Source: Canna indica
Taxonomy: Eukaryota > Streptophyta > Magnoliopsida > Zingiberales > Cannaceae
Direction: 5' to 3'
DNA: 64,000 nt
NCBI GenBank assembly: GCA_034359265.1
Contig: CP136891.1
Span: 6,152,501-6,216,500 of the forward strand
The translations under genes were made by a program, and so were the position numbers. Each line of letters begins with the position of its first letter. The first letter of the stretch is position 1. Shown here piece after piece: positions 46,416 through 58,945 of the stretch. The notes beneath the pieces are model-generated. The model was given only the letters and a program-made list of their open reading frames with translations. It was not told the origin of the DNA and did not search any database.

Positions 46416-48687
46416 TGTTACGCCCCGCCTAGGTTTATCCCTATATAAGGGACCGCACCTAGGAGAAGCGCAACTAGCAACAGAACAATCAACAATTTAT
46501 GGACTGAATTTAAATTTACAACCAGACTCAAATCGAATATCCAACTAGACAATAATAAAAGTTCAACAGTCCATAAGAGAACAATAAATTCTAGAGTCTA
46601 GCTAAAAGTGCAAAGTTCAACTAATAAATTAGGAAACTAATGCTGTGCGGAAGACGTCTCCTCCTCCTCCAAAACTCTAGCTACCCCATGAGATAAAGCC
46701 GTCATACCTGAGGATCTGAGGCAAAAACAACAAACATCAGTAGAAGGCTGAGTAGGATTTCAACAAGATGCTATGATGTCATGTGTACAACGGAAGATAT
46801 GATTCAACCATCTACTCGATGCACCTATACCAATCAACTATGTCAACCATGTCAACTATCATCTATATGAGTATGAGTCATAAACCCAATCAAGAGCGTA
46901 GTGGACATTGGGTTTCCCCTGCACTCTCACACCTCGAGAGTGGCACCTCAAGCCCGCTCCAGCTAGAGATGCGACTATCCAAAAATGGTAGTCCGCCGAC
47001 GTCTAACACCTCGACGTCGCACACGCACCTCGTGTGATAAATAGGTGATCACCGGTGTCACTTGCCCTACACCTTGGGCAATATATCAATAGTGTCCAGG
47101 GCTATCGCCCAAAAGTAGATCAACTATGCATTATGTCAACAACTCCTCTACTACAACTCAACTAATATAATGCTAGTAGTCATGTCATCATGTATGCATT
47201 AAATACATAAACAACAGCAGGAGACATGCAACATCTATACTAGCATTCTCAACTAATATGCATATAAAAATAGCATGCTGGCAACATGTTTCAACAAATA
47301 TGCATAAAGAGTTTCAACAACAGTAGATATCAACTTTCAATGGAATAGAATAACAAGATAATATTTCGACATAGGGTAACAACCGATCTAGGATGAGATT
47401 CACCTTGACAACAACTACCGCATAAGAATAACTCGGGTAGAAATCATGAAAACCGATAAAATCATACTTTTCGACCTGACACGCAAAACGAGGCAATAAC
47501 GCATACCGTTTTCAACATCTGAAAGCCAAACGACAAAACTGACCTCACCAATGAATTTGGGGTGACGAGTAGGTCCAACTTCATATATAATATGACTATT
47601 TTGACCAATCGAAGAGCCTCCAAATAATTATTTAAATTAACAAAAATAACTTATATAACTACCTCAAAATCACTGTTACGAACTCCTATAACAGTGTTGT
47701 AATCACTCATATATCACCCTATATACCAGTGTCACATCCCTACAACAAAAAGTCAACTGATATAATATTATAACGCCGATATATAGAATATAACACTGAT
47801 ATAAGAATTTATCACTGATATAAACTCTAAATCATAACTTAACCTATTCATCTACCCAACTCATCCGCCCGACTCCACTGCCGCCTCTACCAGCCGCCGC
47901 CGCCTCCATCCCGATTTCTCCGGCCGATCGGGACGCCGGGGAGCCCGTCACCGACGCCGAAGATCGCCACCGCCCTACTACCCGGCGGCGACAAGAAACA
48001 GGTGCGGCGTCCCTAGACTGGGGCGTCCCCGTTCCTAGCGTCGGGCGACTCTGCGCAGACTGGCGACGCGCCCCTCGCGCTGGGCGACTTCGCGCAGGCC
48101 GACAACACGCAGGGCGACTTCGCGTAGGCCGACAACACGCAGGGCGACTTCGCGCAGGCCGACAACACTCAAACAATACCACCGACAGGATCTCAATTCC
48201 GCACTGTCTCGATTGGTAGCGCTGATCCGATCCCCCAATTCGACAAGAACAACGACGAAGAGATTCGATTCAAACTCAATGAAAACAACGAGGAAAAACA
48301 ACGAGGTTCGACGACTGCATTTCAATATTCGAAAATTCCAATCGGCAAGAACACATCGAAGAACCGAACGACAAAAAGACTTCAGATCTAAGAATCGACA
48401 GTCTATCTAGACCAATCTCATCCCAAAATCGAGTTTACCCTAAGCGAAAGGAAAGGAGTAGGTCAAGAATCCTACCGGAAATCTCCTCCGAACTCCGATT
48501 CACCGGAGCCTTCTCACCGCCGACGCCTCAAGACCTTCCGTCGACCGCCGCTGCTACAGGAATCGAGAGAGGAAGAAAAGGATTAGAGAGGGGTTAGAGT
48601 TTAATTAAATAGGATTAGCATTTTTGCAAAAAGGCCCCTCTAAGAAATATTTTTACAACTAAGTCCAAAATATTTTCAGGTATAACA
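46416..48687. mobile_element. Solo-LTR-like insertion, 2.27 kb, 5-bp TSD
   Basis: Starts TGTTACGCCCCGCC and ends GGTATAACA (TG...CA, with TGTTA/TAACA inverted tips). A direct CTTCA flanks both ends (46411-46415, 48688-48692). The inverted left arm has the empty site with one CTTCA, which confirms an insertion. Single LTR-type ends, no internal retroelement genes and a 5-bp duplication fit a solo LTR, unusually large. Inside are three 30-bp GC-rich tandem units at 48081-48170. A TATATAAG lies near 46443. Confidence 0.7.
48081..48170. repeat. Three 30-bp tandem repeats in the LTR-like element
   Basis: Unit GGGCGACTTCGCGCAGGCC plus GACAACACGC(A), three copies with two or three changes. Confidence 0.85.
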
Positions 48688-48692
48688 CTTCA

Positions 48693-49090
48693 TCGATTGC
48701 TTTGCTTTTTGGTTTCGGAATTGGATCTCCATTTTTTAGGAAGAACATATAGGAACATTAAAGGCGAGAAAGTTTGATCGTTATTCTTACTCTCTATTAC
48801 TCGTAGTTTTTTTGTAATGATTTTCTAGCATGCTTGGAGAGTATTTTGATCATATTCTTGGTAATTTTTGATGATTTACTTAGCTTTGATAATTGATTCT
48901 TCAGTATCGTTCCTTTCATGATGATGGCGGCGGATTTTTTGATAGGACAATTCTACTTTTTTTCTCTTATACAGGCTAAATATTTTAGTCGGAATGGTGT
49001 TGGTTGTTCTTTGATGTTGCATGACTTGGAGGAATTGATGGCTACTCTCTGATTGATTCAAAGAAGAAAAGGACTTTTGGGGCTGGACTG
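48693..49090 (+). promoter_or_regulatory. PPCS proximal upstream region and 5'UTR
   Basis: 48693-48950 is the last block of the right inverted arm. A splice acceptor (TCTTATACAG) ends at 48974, so the exon carrying the start codon probably begins at 48975 and a further non-coding exon lies upstream. If so, the solo-LTR-like element sits in the leader intron or promoter. The true promoter is not identified. Confidence 0.5.
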
Positions 49091-52000
49091 ATGGATTCAA
49101 AAAAAGGATCAAAGGCTCCTGGGTCTCCTGATGTGGAATACTTCTTCAATTCAGCTCCTCCTCTTAAAGGCCGTGTTCAAACCTCCCAGAAATTAAAAGA
49201 ATTCGTCGAAAAGATTGTTAGATCGTCTGGTAAAACAATTTTGTTCTTCGTATCGTAACTATTACCAAATATATTAATGTTTTTGTTTTTCGAGTTATTA
49301 CTTTCATGTCAGAACTGGAAATTTCTGACGTCTTTTGTTCTATTTTTTTGTATGACATCTTTTAGAAAGTGGGAGACCAATTAGGGTGGTTTGTGTGACT
49401 TCTGGCGGTACCACTGTTCCTCTAGAGCAGCGATGTGTGCGCTATATTGATAATTTTAGCTCTGGTTACAGGGGAGCAACATCAACAGAGTATAGTTGCT
49501 TTTTCTATGTTTATAAACTTAAATTAGTGTTGTGATTGAACAGCTCACTTGTTGTACTGCAGGTACTTTGTGAAGGCTGGATATGCAGTTATTTTTGTTC
49601 ATAGACAGTAAATATTTCTGTTATCTTTTTGTTTTGTTGATGAAAGTCCATTTGTGTTATTCTTTTATTTCTTTTACTGAATCATTTATCTTCTCTGGTA
49701 GTATTTAGTTTGAGCTGAGCTTACCATTTCAAGTCCCAGAAAGAAGAATGGCTGTGTAAGCATCATATTTTCTAATTTCAGGGGCAGCTGCCAACCTTAC
49801 TGCAGATATCTACCTCACGATTCATTTCTTGAACTTTTTGATATTGCGGAAGACTCAACTATCAAAGGTTTGTTAACACACTGTCCAAATTTTGAATTAA
49901 TTAGAAATTGGTTTTCATGGTGTTACTTAGGTGATGATTGAGATTTACTGATCCTGCTGATTTACTAATTTCTTTTCTGCCCTTTTAGTGAGAAGCTTCA
50001 ACTTCTGTATTCACATCATATCAGATGAATACTGAAACATCTATTTAAATCTTAGGAGTTAGGATAGCAATTGTTTATTTGCTTGGCTGTCTCTGAATTT
50101 TCCTATTCACTGTTTGATTTATCTAAGATTAAAGATAATCCTTTAGGCTGAGCAATTATCTCTTAATGACTGTCCAGATTTCTCTAAATTCTTCAAGTAT
50201 CAGTCATTTTATGAGATATCACACTCAACAGCTAATCTTTCTTTGTTTCATTGTCAGTCTGTGAGTCACATGATACTGTGGTAAAGAGATCAATAAAAGA
50301 TTATAGGAAGGTATATAATTTGGTTTTTATATGTTTTTATGAGAATAATTGTCTGTATAGAGTTGTCTCAAAAAGAAAGTGCAATTAATATAAGCTTTGT
50401 CTTGTGTCAGGCAGTCGAAGAAGGCTTACTGCTGAAAATTCCATTCACCACAATTTTTGAATATCTTCAGGTTGTATAATTTTTTTTGTAGTTATAAGTA
50501 ATTCATGCAAAAGAAAGGGTTAGTTACAAATCTTTGGTTGTAATATAAGTGATTTCCAGTTTTTTTTTGAACTTATAAGTGATTTCCAGTTCACTTGCAT
50601 TTTAAAAGGTTTTTTAAATTTAAACTATATAAATTTGTTCTATTAGTTTTGATGATATTTATTCACTATTGTGAAATTTTGCAATACCAAAATCGAAAAT
50701 CTAGGTTGTATTTGTCTTCACCTGCAAAAGAAGAGTTGATAAAAGATATAATTGTCCATATTTCTTGTATGGTGTGTCAGAAAAAAGAATATTTAAAAAA
50801 CTGATTTTCTAGCTTATTTCCTTTCCACTTTTGTGCTTACTTGACTGATTCCGCTATATTACTTTCATTATGTGTATGGACTTTCAATTGAATTCAATGT
50901 TATGTTGAATAAAATATGAAATATGTAATCTCTTTCTTCAGTTGCTGGATGACTCTACTAGCATTATTCGAAGACATTTATTTAGTCTTTCATGAAAACA
51001 GATTTTGCAGATGGTGGCTACCTCAATGAATTGTCTAAAGTCACTTGGAATGTTCTATCTTGCTGCTGCAGTATCAGATTTTTATGTTCCTTGGGAAAAC
51101 ATGGTATGAATACATAACTACTTTATATGTTTAAGAATGATCAAGTTATCTAGTTGTTTTATATTTCAATGTTTATACAAAATAAGGTTGCATCCTGAAT
51201 CTGTAAAACTGGAAATGAGTTTGATGTAAATAATTCTCTTGTATCCAAAACATTGTGTGCCTTTTCGTACATAAACAGGGATTAGATAATATCAAGTATC
51301 TCCTTGAACTTTGTCTTGAAATTTCTCTGCAGTAGATTTATGAAATCATGCTTCTGAGCACATTTTCATACAAGATAAGATTGTACTAAACTGCATGCCC
51401 TCAAGTCAGACCATATAGCTTTATTAGCACTCAAGTGTTTAAATTCATTGTCCTTATGCCATCAGAAAGTGTATATGTAGGAGATTTTAAATTATAATAA
51501 ACAGAAAAATGATATTTCCATACTTTAGACCATCTAAAATAATTTCATTTGTTGTAACGTTTTAATGACTCATGTATTGGCATATTAACTAGGGAAATTT
51601 TCCTTTTTTTCCTGTTAAATTTGATTGGATGACCAACTTCCCAAAAGCTTAAGGCCATAGGAAAGGGACCAATCTATTCATTTATATTCTTAGGACTCCC
51701 CACATTGTGGGTGAGTGAACTTGAGGAGAGTGACCCAAGTCCATCAAGTGGATCGACTTAATTGAGGTGAGAGATATTTTTCTAAAAATATTGACGATGG
51801 GAGGATTTGAACTTAGGATCTCCGCTTGGATGACCAACTTTCTAAAAAGCTTAAGCTGTTAGGAGATAGACAATCTATTCATTTATAATCTTAAGATTTC
51901 CCAACCAGGGATAATTTCTAAATGGTCTTTTATTTCTTTGCTTCTATAAAACTAGCAAGATAGTATATCAATGAATAGAATAGTTGAGGTTTTCTTTCAC

Positions 52001-52868
52001 TTTCTTATTATTTTATTTCTCTCTAGTAAGTAGTAACTTAAATCACCGCATCAAATCGCCAATTTATTCATCATAGAGTCATAGAGTGTATTGATATTTT
52101 AGATTTTCTTTCATTAGGTTAATGAAATTCTTTGGCTATATGGTTTACCTTTTCTTTATTACACAGGTAGAACATAAAATCCAGTCGACAGAAGGTCCTC
52201 TTGACATGAGATTGACTCAGGTCCCAAAAATGCTTTCAGTGCTGAGAAAGGACTGGGCTCCTTCAGCATTTTGCATCTCATTTAAGGTTAGAAATTTTGC
52301 ATGTTTTAGTGGAACATTTATCACCTGTGCATGATCTGCATTTGTCAGTTGAATTATATGTTCTCTTGAAATCCATTATTGCAAAGGCACAATAGTTAAT
52401 TCAGTGGACTTTTATTGCCATGGATAGTTCCAATTTGCATAGATCATATTTAGTTTGCTCGCATGCTGTCTGATATCATCACAAACATGGATGTTTGTTG
52501 TCAGATGAAAGCAATTTCTGGAAATAACAATCTGTTTATTGCTAGATTAATTAGTTACACAAATTGTTTTTTATTGATTGATTTAACTAAATCATCCTTA
52601 CTTTCCTGGAAAACAGTTGGAGACAGATCCTGATATTTTACTTCAGAAAGCTGACATGGCGATGCAGAAGTACAGTATGCACATCGTTGTAGCAAACGAA
52701 TTGGCAAATTATAAAAAAGAAGTCACTGTGGTTACATCAAGAGGAAAAACAAAAGTTTGTAGTCACGGCAAGGATCACGATTTAGAGGCAGAACTTGTTG
52801 ATCTTCTTGTAGATAGACATTTTGAGCACATCAAGAAGTGTGGATCAGAAGCGAACGGTGCCCTTTAA
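49091..52868 (+). CDS. PPCS: Phosphopantothenate--cysteine ligase, 323 aa
   Basis: Second step of CoA synthesis from pantothenate: joins 4'-phosphopantothenate to cysteine with nucleotide activation, in the cytosol. Nine coding exons: 49091-49229, 49366-49489, 49563-49607, 49782-49867, 50258-50310, 50411-50470, 51011-51103, 52167-52286, 52617-52868. All have GT-AG borders and phases that add up to 323 residues, close to the plant enzyme (about 315). Diagnostic motifs are [10 protein letters not shown] (58-67), [13 protein letters not shown] (72-84), [14 protein letters not shown] (184-197), PKMLSVLR and CISFKLETD across the last junction, then VVANEL. Start: first in-frame ATG in its exon, giving MDSKKGSK. 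No lesion seen; functional. Intron 7 holds a repeat at about 51630-51905. Confidence 0.95.
51630..51905. repeat. Repeat remnant inside PPCS intron 7
   Basis: Two direct copies of GATGACCAACTT(C/T)C...AAAAGCTTAAG...CAATCTATTCATTTATA (about 51630 and 51830) flank a block with GGGAGGATTTGAACTTAGGA. That wording is common in plant short interspersed or LTR remnants. Not coding. Confidence 0.5.
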
Positions 52869-54572
52869 CATTTCATATAGGTTTTCGTGATATATATAGC
52901 ACAATAAGCTTTCTAAAATGTTGCTTCCTTTTCTTTAAACAAAATCAAGATAACCTTAAAATCTTTTGTGATTTCTGCTTGTGCGGTTGCCTCTATCAGT
53001 GGGCGGTAGAGTGTAATATTTGCAAACAGCAGTAAGAGTTCCTTTTTTTGTACAATGTTAGGTTCCTTTCACTTTAGCAAGCATCAGTTTATGCTCATTT
53101 TTCCTTGCTCATATATCACGTAACTGAGGCAGTGTTTACCCGTTGGAATATCTATGTCAACTTTGTTGCAGTTGTTCAAATTCTATACCTCGAGCGGCGA
53201 TTAAATGAAGATTGTCAGCCAATAATCCACTCGCTCACTCTATCAGATCTTAGTCTTTTTTGGAATTAAAGACTATGCAAACCACATTCATCCGACACAA
53301 GGGGATTGCTTACTAAAGATATGTGCTCTGCTGTGTGTTATCTGATAGCCACCGGAAAACCATGCACATATTTTCGAAGAATGTATATGCTTCACTTGGT
53401 TGGGTGCAACTTCTCTCCTTGGTTCACCATGATTACTACATCCCAGGATCACGATGACAACAATGAGGGCTATTTGCATTTTAAGTTTCGCTTAATCCAC
53501 ATTCGGAAATGGTTCATTTGATTTGAAAGGAACTCCTATGCTGAACTAGCAGTCCTTGTTACAAGAACAGAATAGCCTCCTCCTATGCTGAACTAGCAGT
53601 CCTTGTTACAAGCTTCATTACCTCTCTTTACCTTAATTGTTAGCCGTTATGGTCGTTGATTAATACTTGTCTAGATTTTTGTTTTTTCTCTTCTTTTGGT
53701 CAAAACTATTTTGAGCTTTGCATAAAAAAAAGAAGACTATTAATCGGCAACATATAAACCCATAATAACTGTGTTGCTAGGCATGAGCAACTGCTTTCTC
53801 TGCTTGTGAGTTGTGACCTTTGAAGCAGGATTTCAAATTATTATAAATCCCTCAGCATTTCAAAACCTTTTTTCCATAACTTGAATATTTTTTGACCTTC
53901 ATCCAAGTAAATGAACAATACAGTATAACCAATGAATGTACAATACTGTAACCAATCACCTACTGATTTATGAAATACACTTGGTATCAGGAGTTCTCCT
54001 AACACTCAAACAAACTCATTAATCTACCACCTATCTCTTCCAAAACATGAGTTGCTAAGCTTGTAATGCTTTACAGAATCAGCTTTTTGGTTAATCATTC
54101 ACTATCCTGCATTGGAAAACCTCATACGCAACAGCACATGAACCCCACATGATGCATTCAGCTATTGGTACATGAACTGTAAACATATCTCATTACATGT
54201 ATTTACCTGTTCATTTTCTGATACTAACTGGAACAGCCTATAAATACCTTTTCAATATGGAGCACCAGTTCATGATTTCACATACATGTTGTCCCTGTGA
54301 TGAACAATGAGTTACAGCAATAACATGTGACATGCTCATAAGCAAACTACAGAAGCAGCTTTACTGGCCATAAGCCATGGAGCTTCAATAGATATTTACA
54401 CATCATCTATACTAGGCGCCCTTTCGCAATTTCGTTAATGAATGTATTCATAGAACAATGCTCCAGATGGATACTAGCAACCATTTTGTTGATGTGGATT
54501 CTCCCTTGGCCAGTTGAATTGTTGCTGGTATTTGAAAATATCAATATACCAAGGTACCCGAAACAAAAAAAA
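52869..54572. other. PPCS 3' flank / convergent intergenic region
   Basis: Lies between the PPCS stop and the tail of the minus-strand TGA pseudogene. It contains a 32-bp direct repeat starting TCCTATGCTGAACTAGCAGT at 53534 and 53581. No gene seen. Confidence 0.5.
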
Positions 54573-57500
54573 TTAAGCTGGGTCACGAGGGTGAGCAGCC
54601 CATAGGGAACTAAGGGCACGAAGACGTTGGAAGTAATCCCCTAAGGCTAACAACCCTCGAGCTGCCTGACTGAGTTGTAAGGATATTGTACATCTCCTGC
54701 AAAGTCTGCTGCCGGAGGTGATCAGCCTGTTTGAATATTTAGGCAAGGAAGATTTCATGTTCAGGCTAAAAATTCAAGGAAAAGAGGACAATGCCAGATA
54801 TTAATTTACTTAACTGATTTAGAGGGATGGCTACTTTTAACAAAATCACATAAAACAATAGATTAATGATGAGAGAATAAGCTAAAAATTCATCCTGATA
54901 TAAGAGAAATATGGATGAACAGTTATCTAGATGAGATTAATTGAATAAAAACTGATGGATGCTTCCAAACATGGTAAGTCTTACCTGGTTAACAAAGCTT
55001 ACAAGAGCCTCCAACTTTCCCATAGCATTTGCTATTTGTCCCATGTAGTTTGCAACACCAGATGTCCCCAAGGGGTCACATGTTAGAGTCTCAGAAAGAG
55101 TTTGCTGAAGCTTTTCCAATCCTTGGGAAAGTGCATCTTTAGCTTGTTGCGAAGATTGCTGCAGGCTACACACGGCCCTCGCTTGTTGCTCTGACAGAGG
55201 GTCTAGCTGTGAGTAGAGTGCCTGTAGACCAAGAATGAGAAATGTTATCATTACTTACAGCTAACTCCAAGGCTTCATGAGAATGGTTAAATGGATTTCT
55301 AAGTCAGTAAAAAAGAGAGGAGAAACTGTGTTAGCATGCCCTTGCATGTCATCATGAACATGCTAAATAGCATAGAAAATTGAAGCTTAATTTTCACAAT
55401 TTGCAGGCAGGCTACCATCCTGGTAATAGTTTAAAACTGTGTTAGCATGCCCTTGCATGTCATCATGAACATGCTGGTGTCAGTCATTAAGGCTTGCAAG
55501 CGCAACTGTAAGATGCTACTATGCTAGAACTTAATAATGACTTTAATCACCTTTAGAAGTTCTGATGGCCTAAATCCACCGATCCAAAGAAAAAATCTTT
55601 CTGTGGGTGTTCTCCACATGCCAGACATAAGATAGAAGACATCAGATTTTGCTGCAATTGCATTTATTTGGAAAAGATTGTCAGTGTCTCAATCCACTCT
55701 CTACAAGCATGTGAAGCTCAATTTCAGATATATGTGCTTGTACAGCAGATCTCAGTTCATAAGTTTGTCGATTTTGTTCCTCAATCCAGTGTCCATATTC
55801 CATTTCAAAAGCAGCGATCCCTGAAAGACACCATCGAGTAAAGGTGAAACCATAAGGTGTTGTTTGGTTAGCGAAAACTATTTTCTGGTTTGGTTTCAAT
55901 GAAACTGAAAACATCATTTTGGTTTCTAGTTTTAAGTTTTCTAAAAATGTGTTTGGTTAATAAAAACAACATCGGTTTTAGTTAGTTGAAATCAGTGAAT
56001 TTTTATTTGGTTATAATTAATTATCCTTGAACATTTTTAGTAGTAATTAAATATTTAGTTAGTTTACAAAATTAAATATTTGCTAATATGGTTATAAAAT
56101 ATTTATATGATTTAATTAATTAAGTTATTGGTAATTTAATATTTTTTTGTTCAATTAAATATAAAAATTAATTAATAGTTATTATATTATTTTTTTTTAA
56201 AAAAAGTCCAATGGTCTAAAATTAGTTTTGATTAAATTATAAATAGATCAACTTTAAGAAAATTGAGTTATTTAAAATTTGGGTTTGAGTCAATTAGATA
56301 TAATTGGTTTAATTAATTTGTAAATTTAAGATAATAGTTTGAGTTGAAAAATGATAATTTTTATTTTTATTTTTAAAAATTAGATAAACTTTAATTTATT
56401 TTTAAATTAATTAATTTTATAAAAAATATATTTATAATTACAAAGTTGTCACTGCATTTCGATAACGAAATCGACAGTCTTGAAACCACATAAAACAACA
56501 TTATGGTGTTTTCATTTTTATTAAGAAAACTGGTTTCGTTTTCATTCTGGTTTCGATTTAGTTTCATGAAAACGTTGAACCAAACACGTTTTCGTAAGCA
56601 GTTTTGATTTCAGTGAAACTGAAATCATGAAAACAGACTTGGTTTCACTAACCAAACAGGCCTTAATGATCCTTGCAATCTTAAAATTTACAAAAAGAAG
56701 ACTTACAAAGAGGGTACAACTGTACAAGTAGTACACACCTCAACTTTCACAACGGTCAGAACTCAGACTCCATTATATTCATAGAGCTTATAGTAAAACC
56801 ATAACAAGAGTTGGGGTTGACCATAATTTTTTTAAAAAAACTAGTAAAGTTGGACCATTGCTGATCTGGCATTATTGAAATATCACAGCAAAAAGAAACT
56901 TTTGAACTTTTCAAGATAGAATGTTTCTGGGGCTTTTTTCCCCTTCATACTCCAACATCAAAGTTGTTGGCATATACAATTGAAAATTAACAACGAACAT
57001 GATAAAGTAGAGATGAATGCTATACCTGTATTAACAGTTGCTGACAACACAGGAGTAGGCTCTCCTAAGTGCCCAGCTATGTACATGCCCTGCGGTAAAG
57101 AAGTAACTCCTCAGTTAGCTGATATACCCACGACAAAGACTTGTTCATTGTGGATGGATAACCACATATACCTGCTGTCTAGCCCTCTCAACCTCCTGCT
57201 CTAGTTGAGCCAATTTTAAACGGCTTGATTCTAACTGTTGAACATAAGCCTAACAAAGCATGTGTTGGAAGATCAGAATAATAAACATGATCTCCAATCA
57301 GTTACTTAATTGCAAATTTACTATGCATGGTTTTGTACCTTTTTCCGCATACGGCTCTTTCGAGCAGCCTCACGATTCTGCGCAAGTCATCTTAATACCT
57401 GTATGTAAGCCATTTATTACATCGTCAATTTGGCAAACACTGAAAGTAGAAGATGATTGTTGAGGTCTCCCTACTGAGTGCACAGCATTACATATTAGCA

Positions 57501-58945
57501 AATGTAATTTACATTCTGACAGAATCAACTTGATTATACTTGAACTTCGCCCATTGCTGTCATTGCAGTTACATATAAGAAAATGGATCTCTTCTCAAAA
57601 GTAAACATTAATTTAGAATTCAGGTTGACTGGGGAACAAGGAATGTTGTATATGGACTAAGTAATTAAGCCATCAAGTAACTGAATTATGATCCATATCT
57701 TTCAACTTAATCTTGTAAAGACATTTCTGCCGTTATTTCATCAGCTAAACAGAGGATTAAATATTTTAAATAGACAGAAATACACTTGACTACCTTGGTC
57801 AAAATTTCTTATTTATTTCTACTTTTTACATGATTTCCTTCATAACTTGAAAGATATGGATCATTCAAAAAAATGATTTCCTTCCTAACATTATTTTGAA
57901 TCGTTAAGCCTAGAACATATAAATATATACTGCCAAAATTTGACTTTAAGAAGTATCAAGAATATTATAATCTCTTAGAAAAGAACATTAATTCTATCAC
58001 AACAATTAACAGAATATAAGATCTCTACAAGTGCCTGTTTTTTACTCAAGATTTCTTCTTATGATTAATGGATTGGATTGGGAAAGTGATTTTTATGACG
58101 AAACCTTAAATCAAGGAAGGAAAGCTTTTTTCTTGAAATTTAAAGGAGGTTTAGTCTCGGTGGTGGATCACATGTAACTATGGAGTGTGAAATCAACAAC
58201 AGATTCACCTGGATTACTAAAGGGGACACTGCAAGGAATTGTGTCAAGTTGTTTGAAGAACACATGCCAATGTTGAATATCAAATCCAGCTAAAGGAATT
58301 TGTCCTGAATATCAAATCTGCTATAGATTTGATGTCCACTTGTTTCAAGAATACATGCCAATGTTGAAGTCTCCTATCCATACCAGAAGCTGATGGTCAA
58401 TTGGTAGATGTCTGATTAAGTGAGTTCCATGTTCTATTCTCAAAGTGGATGAAGGAAGAAGAATACCCCAGGATAAATGATAAATGTACAAGTAAAAATG
58501 ATTTATATCTCTTGAATCTCTTTTTCAAATTAAATCAAACCTAGCATAAATGAATTGCCACGTTAATAAGCGTAAAAATGCAATAAGCAGTTTATGTACC
58601 TTCTCTGGAGGCTTGTTTTCTTCCTGGTCATACTTTGGTTGTCCTAGTGCCTTGTGAGGAATTTCCTCTAGATACAAAATATAGTTCAAATAAAGATCAA
58701 AACCATATCGAGTCAAAAAGGAGTTTCATAATTACCGATGGGCTATAATTAAACAAACAGATATACCACATACCTCTGCCATGTAATAAGCTCTTGTGTC
58801 TGCTTCCATTATTGTTGATACACATGTATTTTGGCTACTGTCAGCTTTGAAGGAGTCCTCCCACATGCCAATCTGATGGTTTGCTTCATAAATACCCATC
58901 CTCCTGGTGGTTACAAATGAAGATGTAGAGTTTCTGCTGTTTACA
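54573..58945 (-). pseudogene. TGA-class bZIP transcription factor (clade I, TGA1/TGA4-like), disrupted
   Basis: Family role: binds TGACG motifs; acts in defence and NPR1-linked signalling in the nucleus. Exons on the minus strand, 5' to 3': 58945-58774, 58665-58600, 57398-57339, 57249-57172, 57089-57026, 55820-55551, 55221-54985, 54726-54573. Seen are MGIYEANHQIGMWEDSFK, the basic region LAQNREAARKSRMRKK, the zipper AYVQQLESSRLKLAQLEQEV, then the DOG1-type domain (AAFEMEYGHWIEEQNRQ, FFLWIGGFRPSELLK) and the tail ARGLLALGDYFQRLRALSS. About 352 residues in all, near family length. Three lesions: TGA for CGA at 57389-57387, a 2-bp loss at about 55681 (CACTGAC for CACTATGAC), and a 1-bp gain at about 54663. 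All splice sites look intact. No ATG precedes VNSRNSTSS, so the start is M at 58899 or lies in an upstream exon. Confidence 0.85.
55855..56665. mobile_element. MITE in TGA intron, same family as 24726-26320
   Basis: Starts AAGGTGTTGTTTGGTTAGCG and ends TTTCACTAACCAAACAGGCCTT, an imperfect terminal inverted repeat. TAA/TTAA at both edges is compatible with a 3-bp target duplication. About 810 bp, AT-rich, non-coding. It lies in the intron between the zipper exon group and the AAFEMEYGHW exon. Confidence 0.75.

Noticed and set aside
47844..48325. Arg/Ala/Cys-rich open frames in the LTR-like insertion
   Set aside because: They read through the 30-bp GC-rich tandem units; no domain is recognisable and the region has no start context or splice structure.
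46407..48693. Mutator-like element with a 10-bp target duplication AACACTTCAT
   Set aside because: The same bases fit better as TG...CA ends plus a 5-bp CTTCA duplication, because AACA belongs to the element's own right end and only partly matches the empty site in the inverted arm.
55681..55917. Reading the CACTGAC stop in the TGA gene as a genuine exon end or splice site
   Set aside because: In TGA proteins the conserved sequence continues without an intron here, and the next frame resumes exactly the expected residues (FFLWIGGFRPS), so a 2-bp loss is the better explanation.
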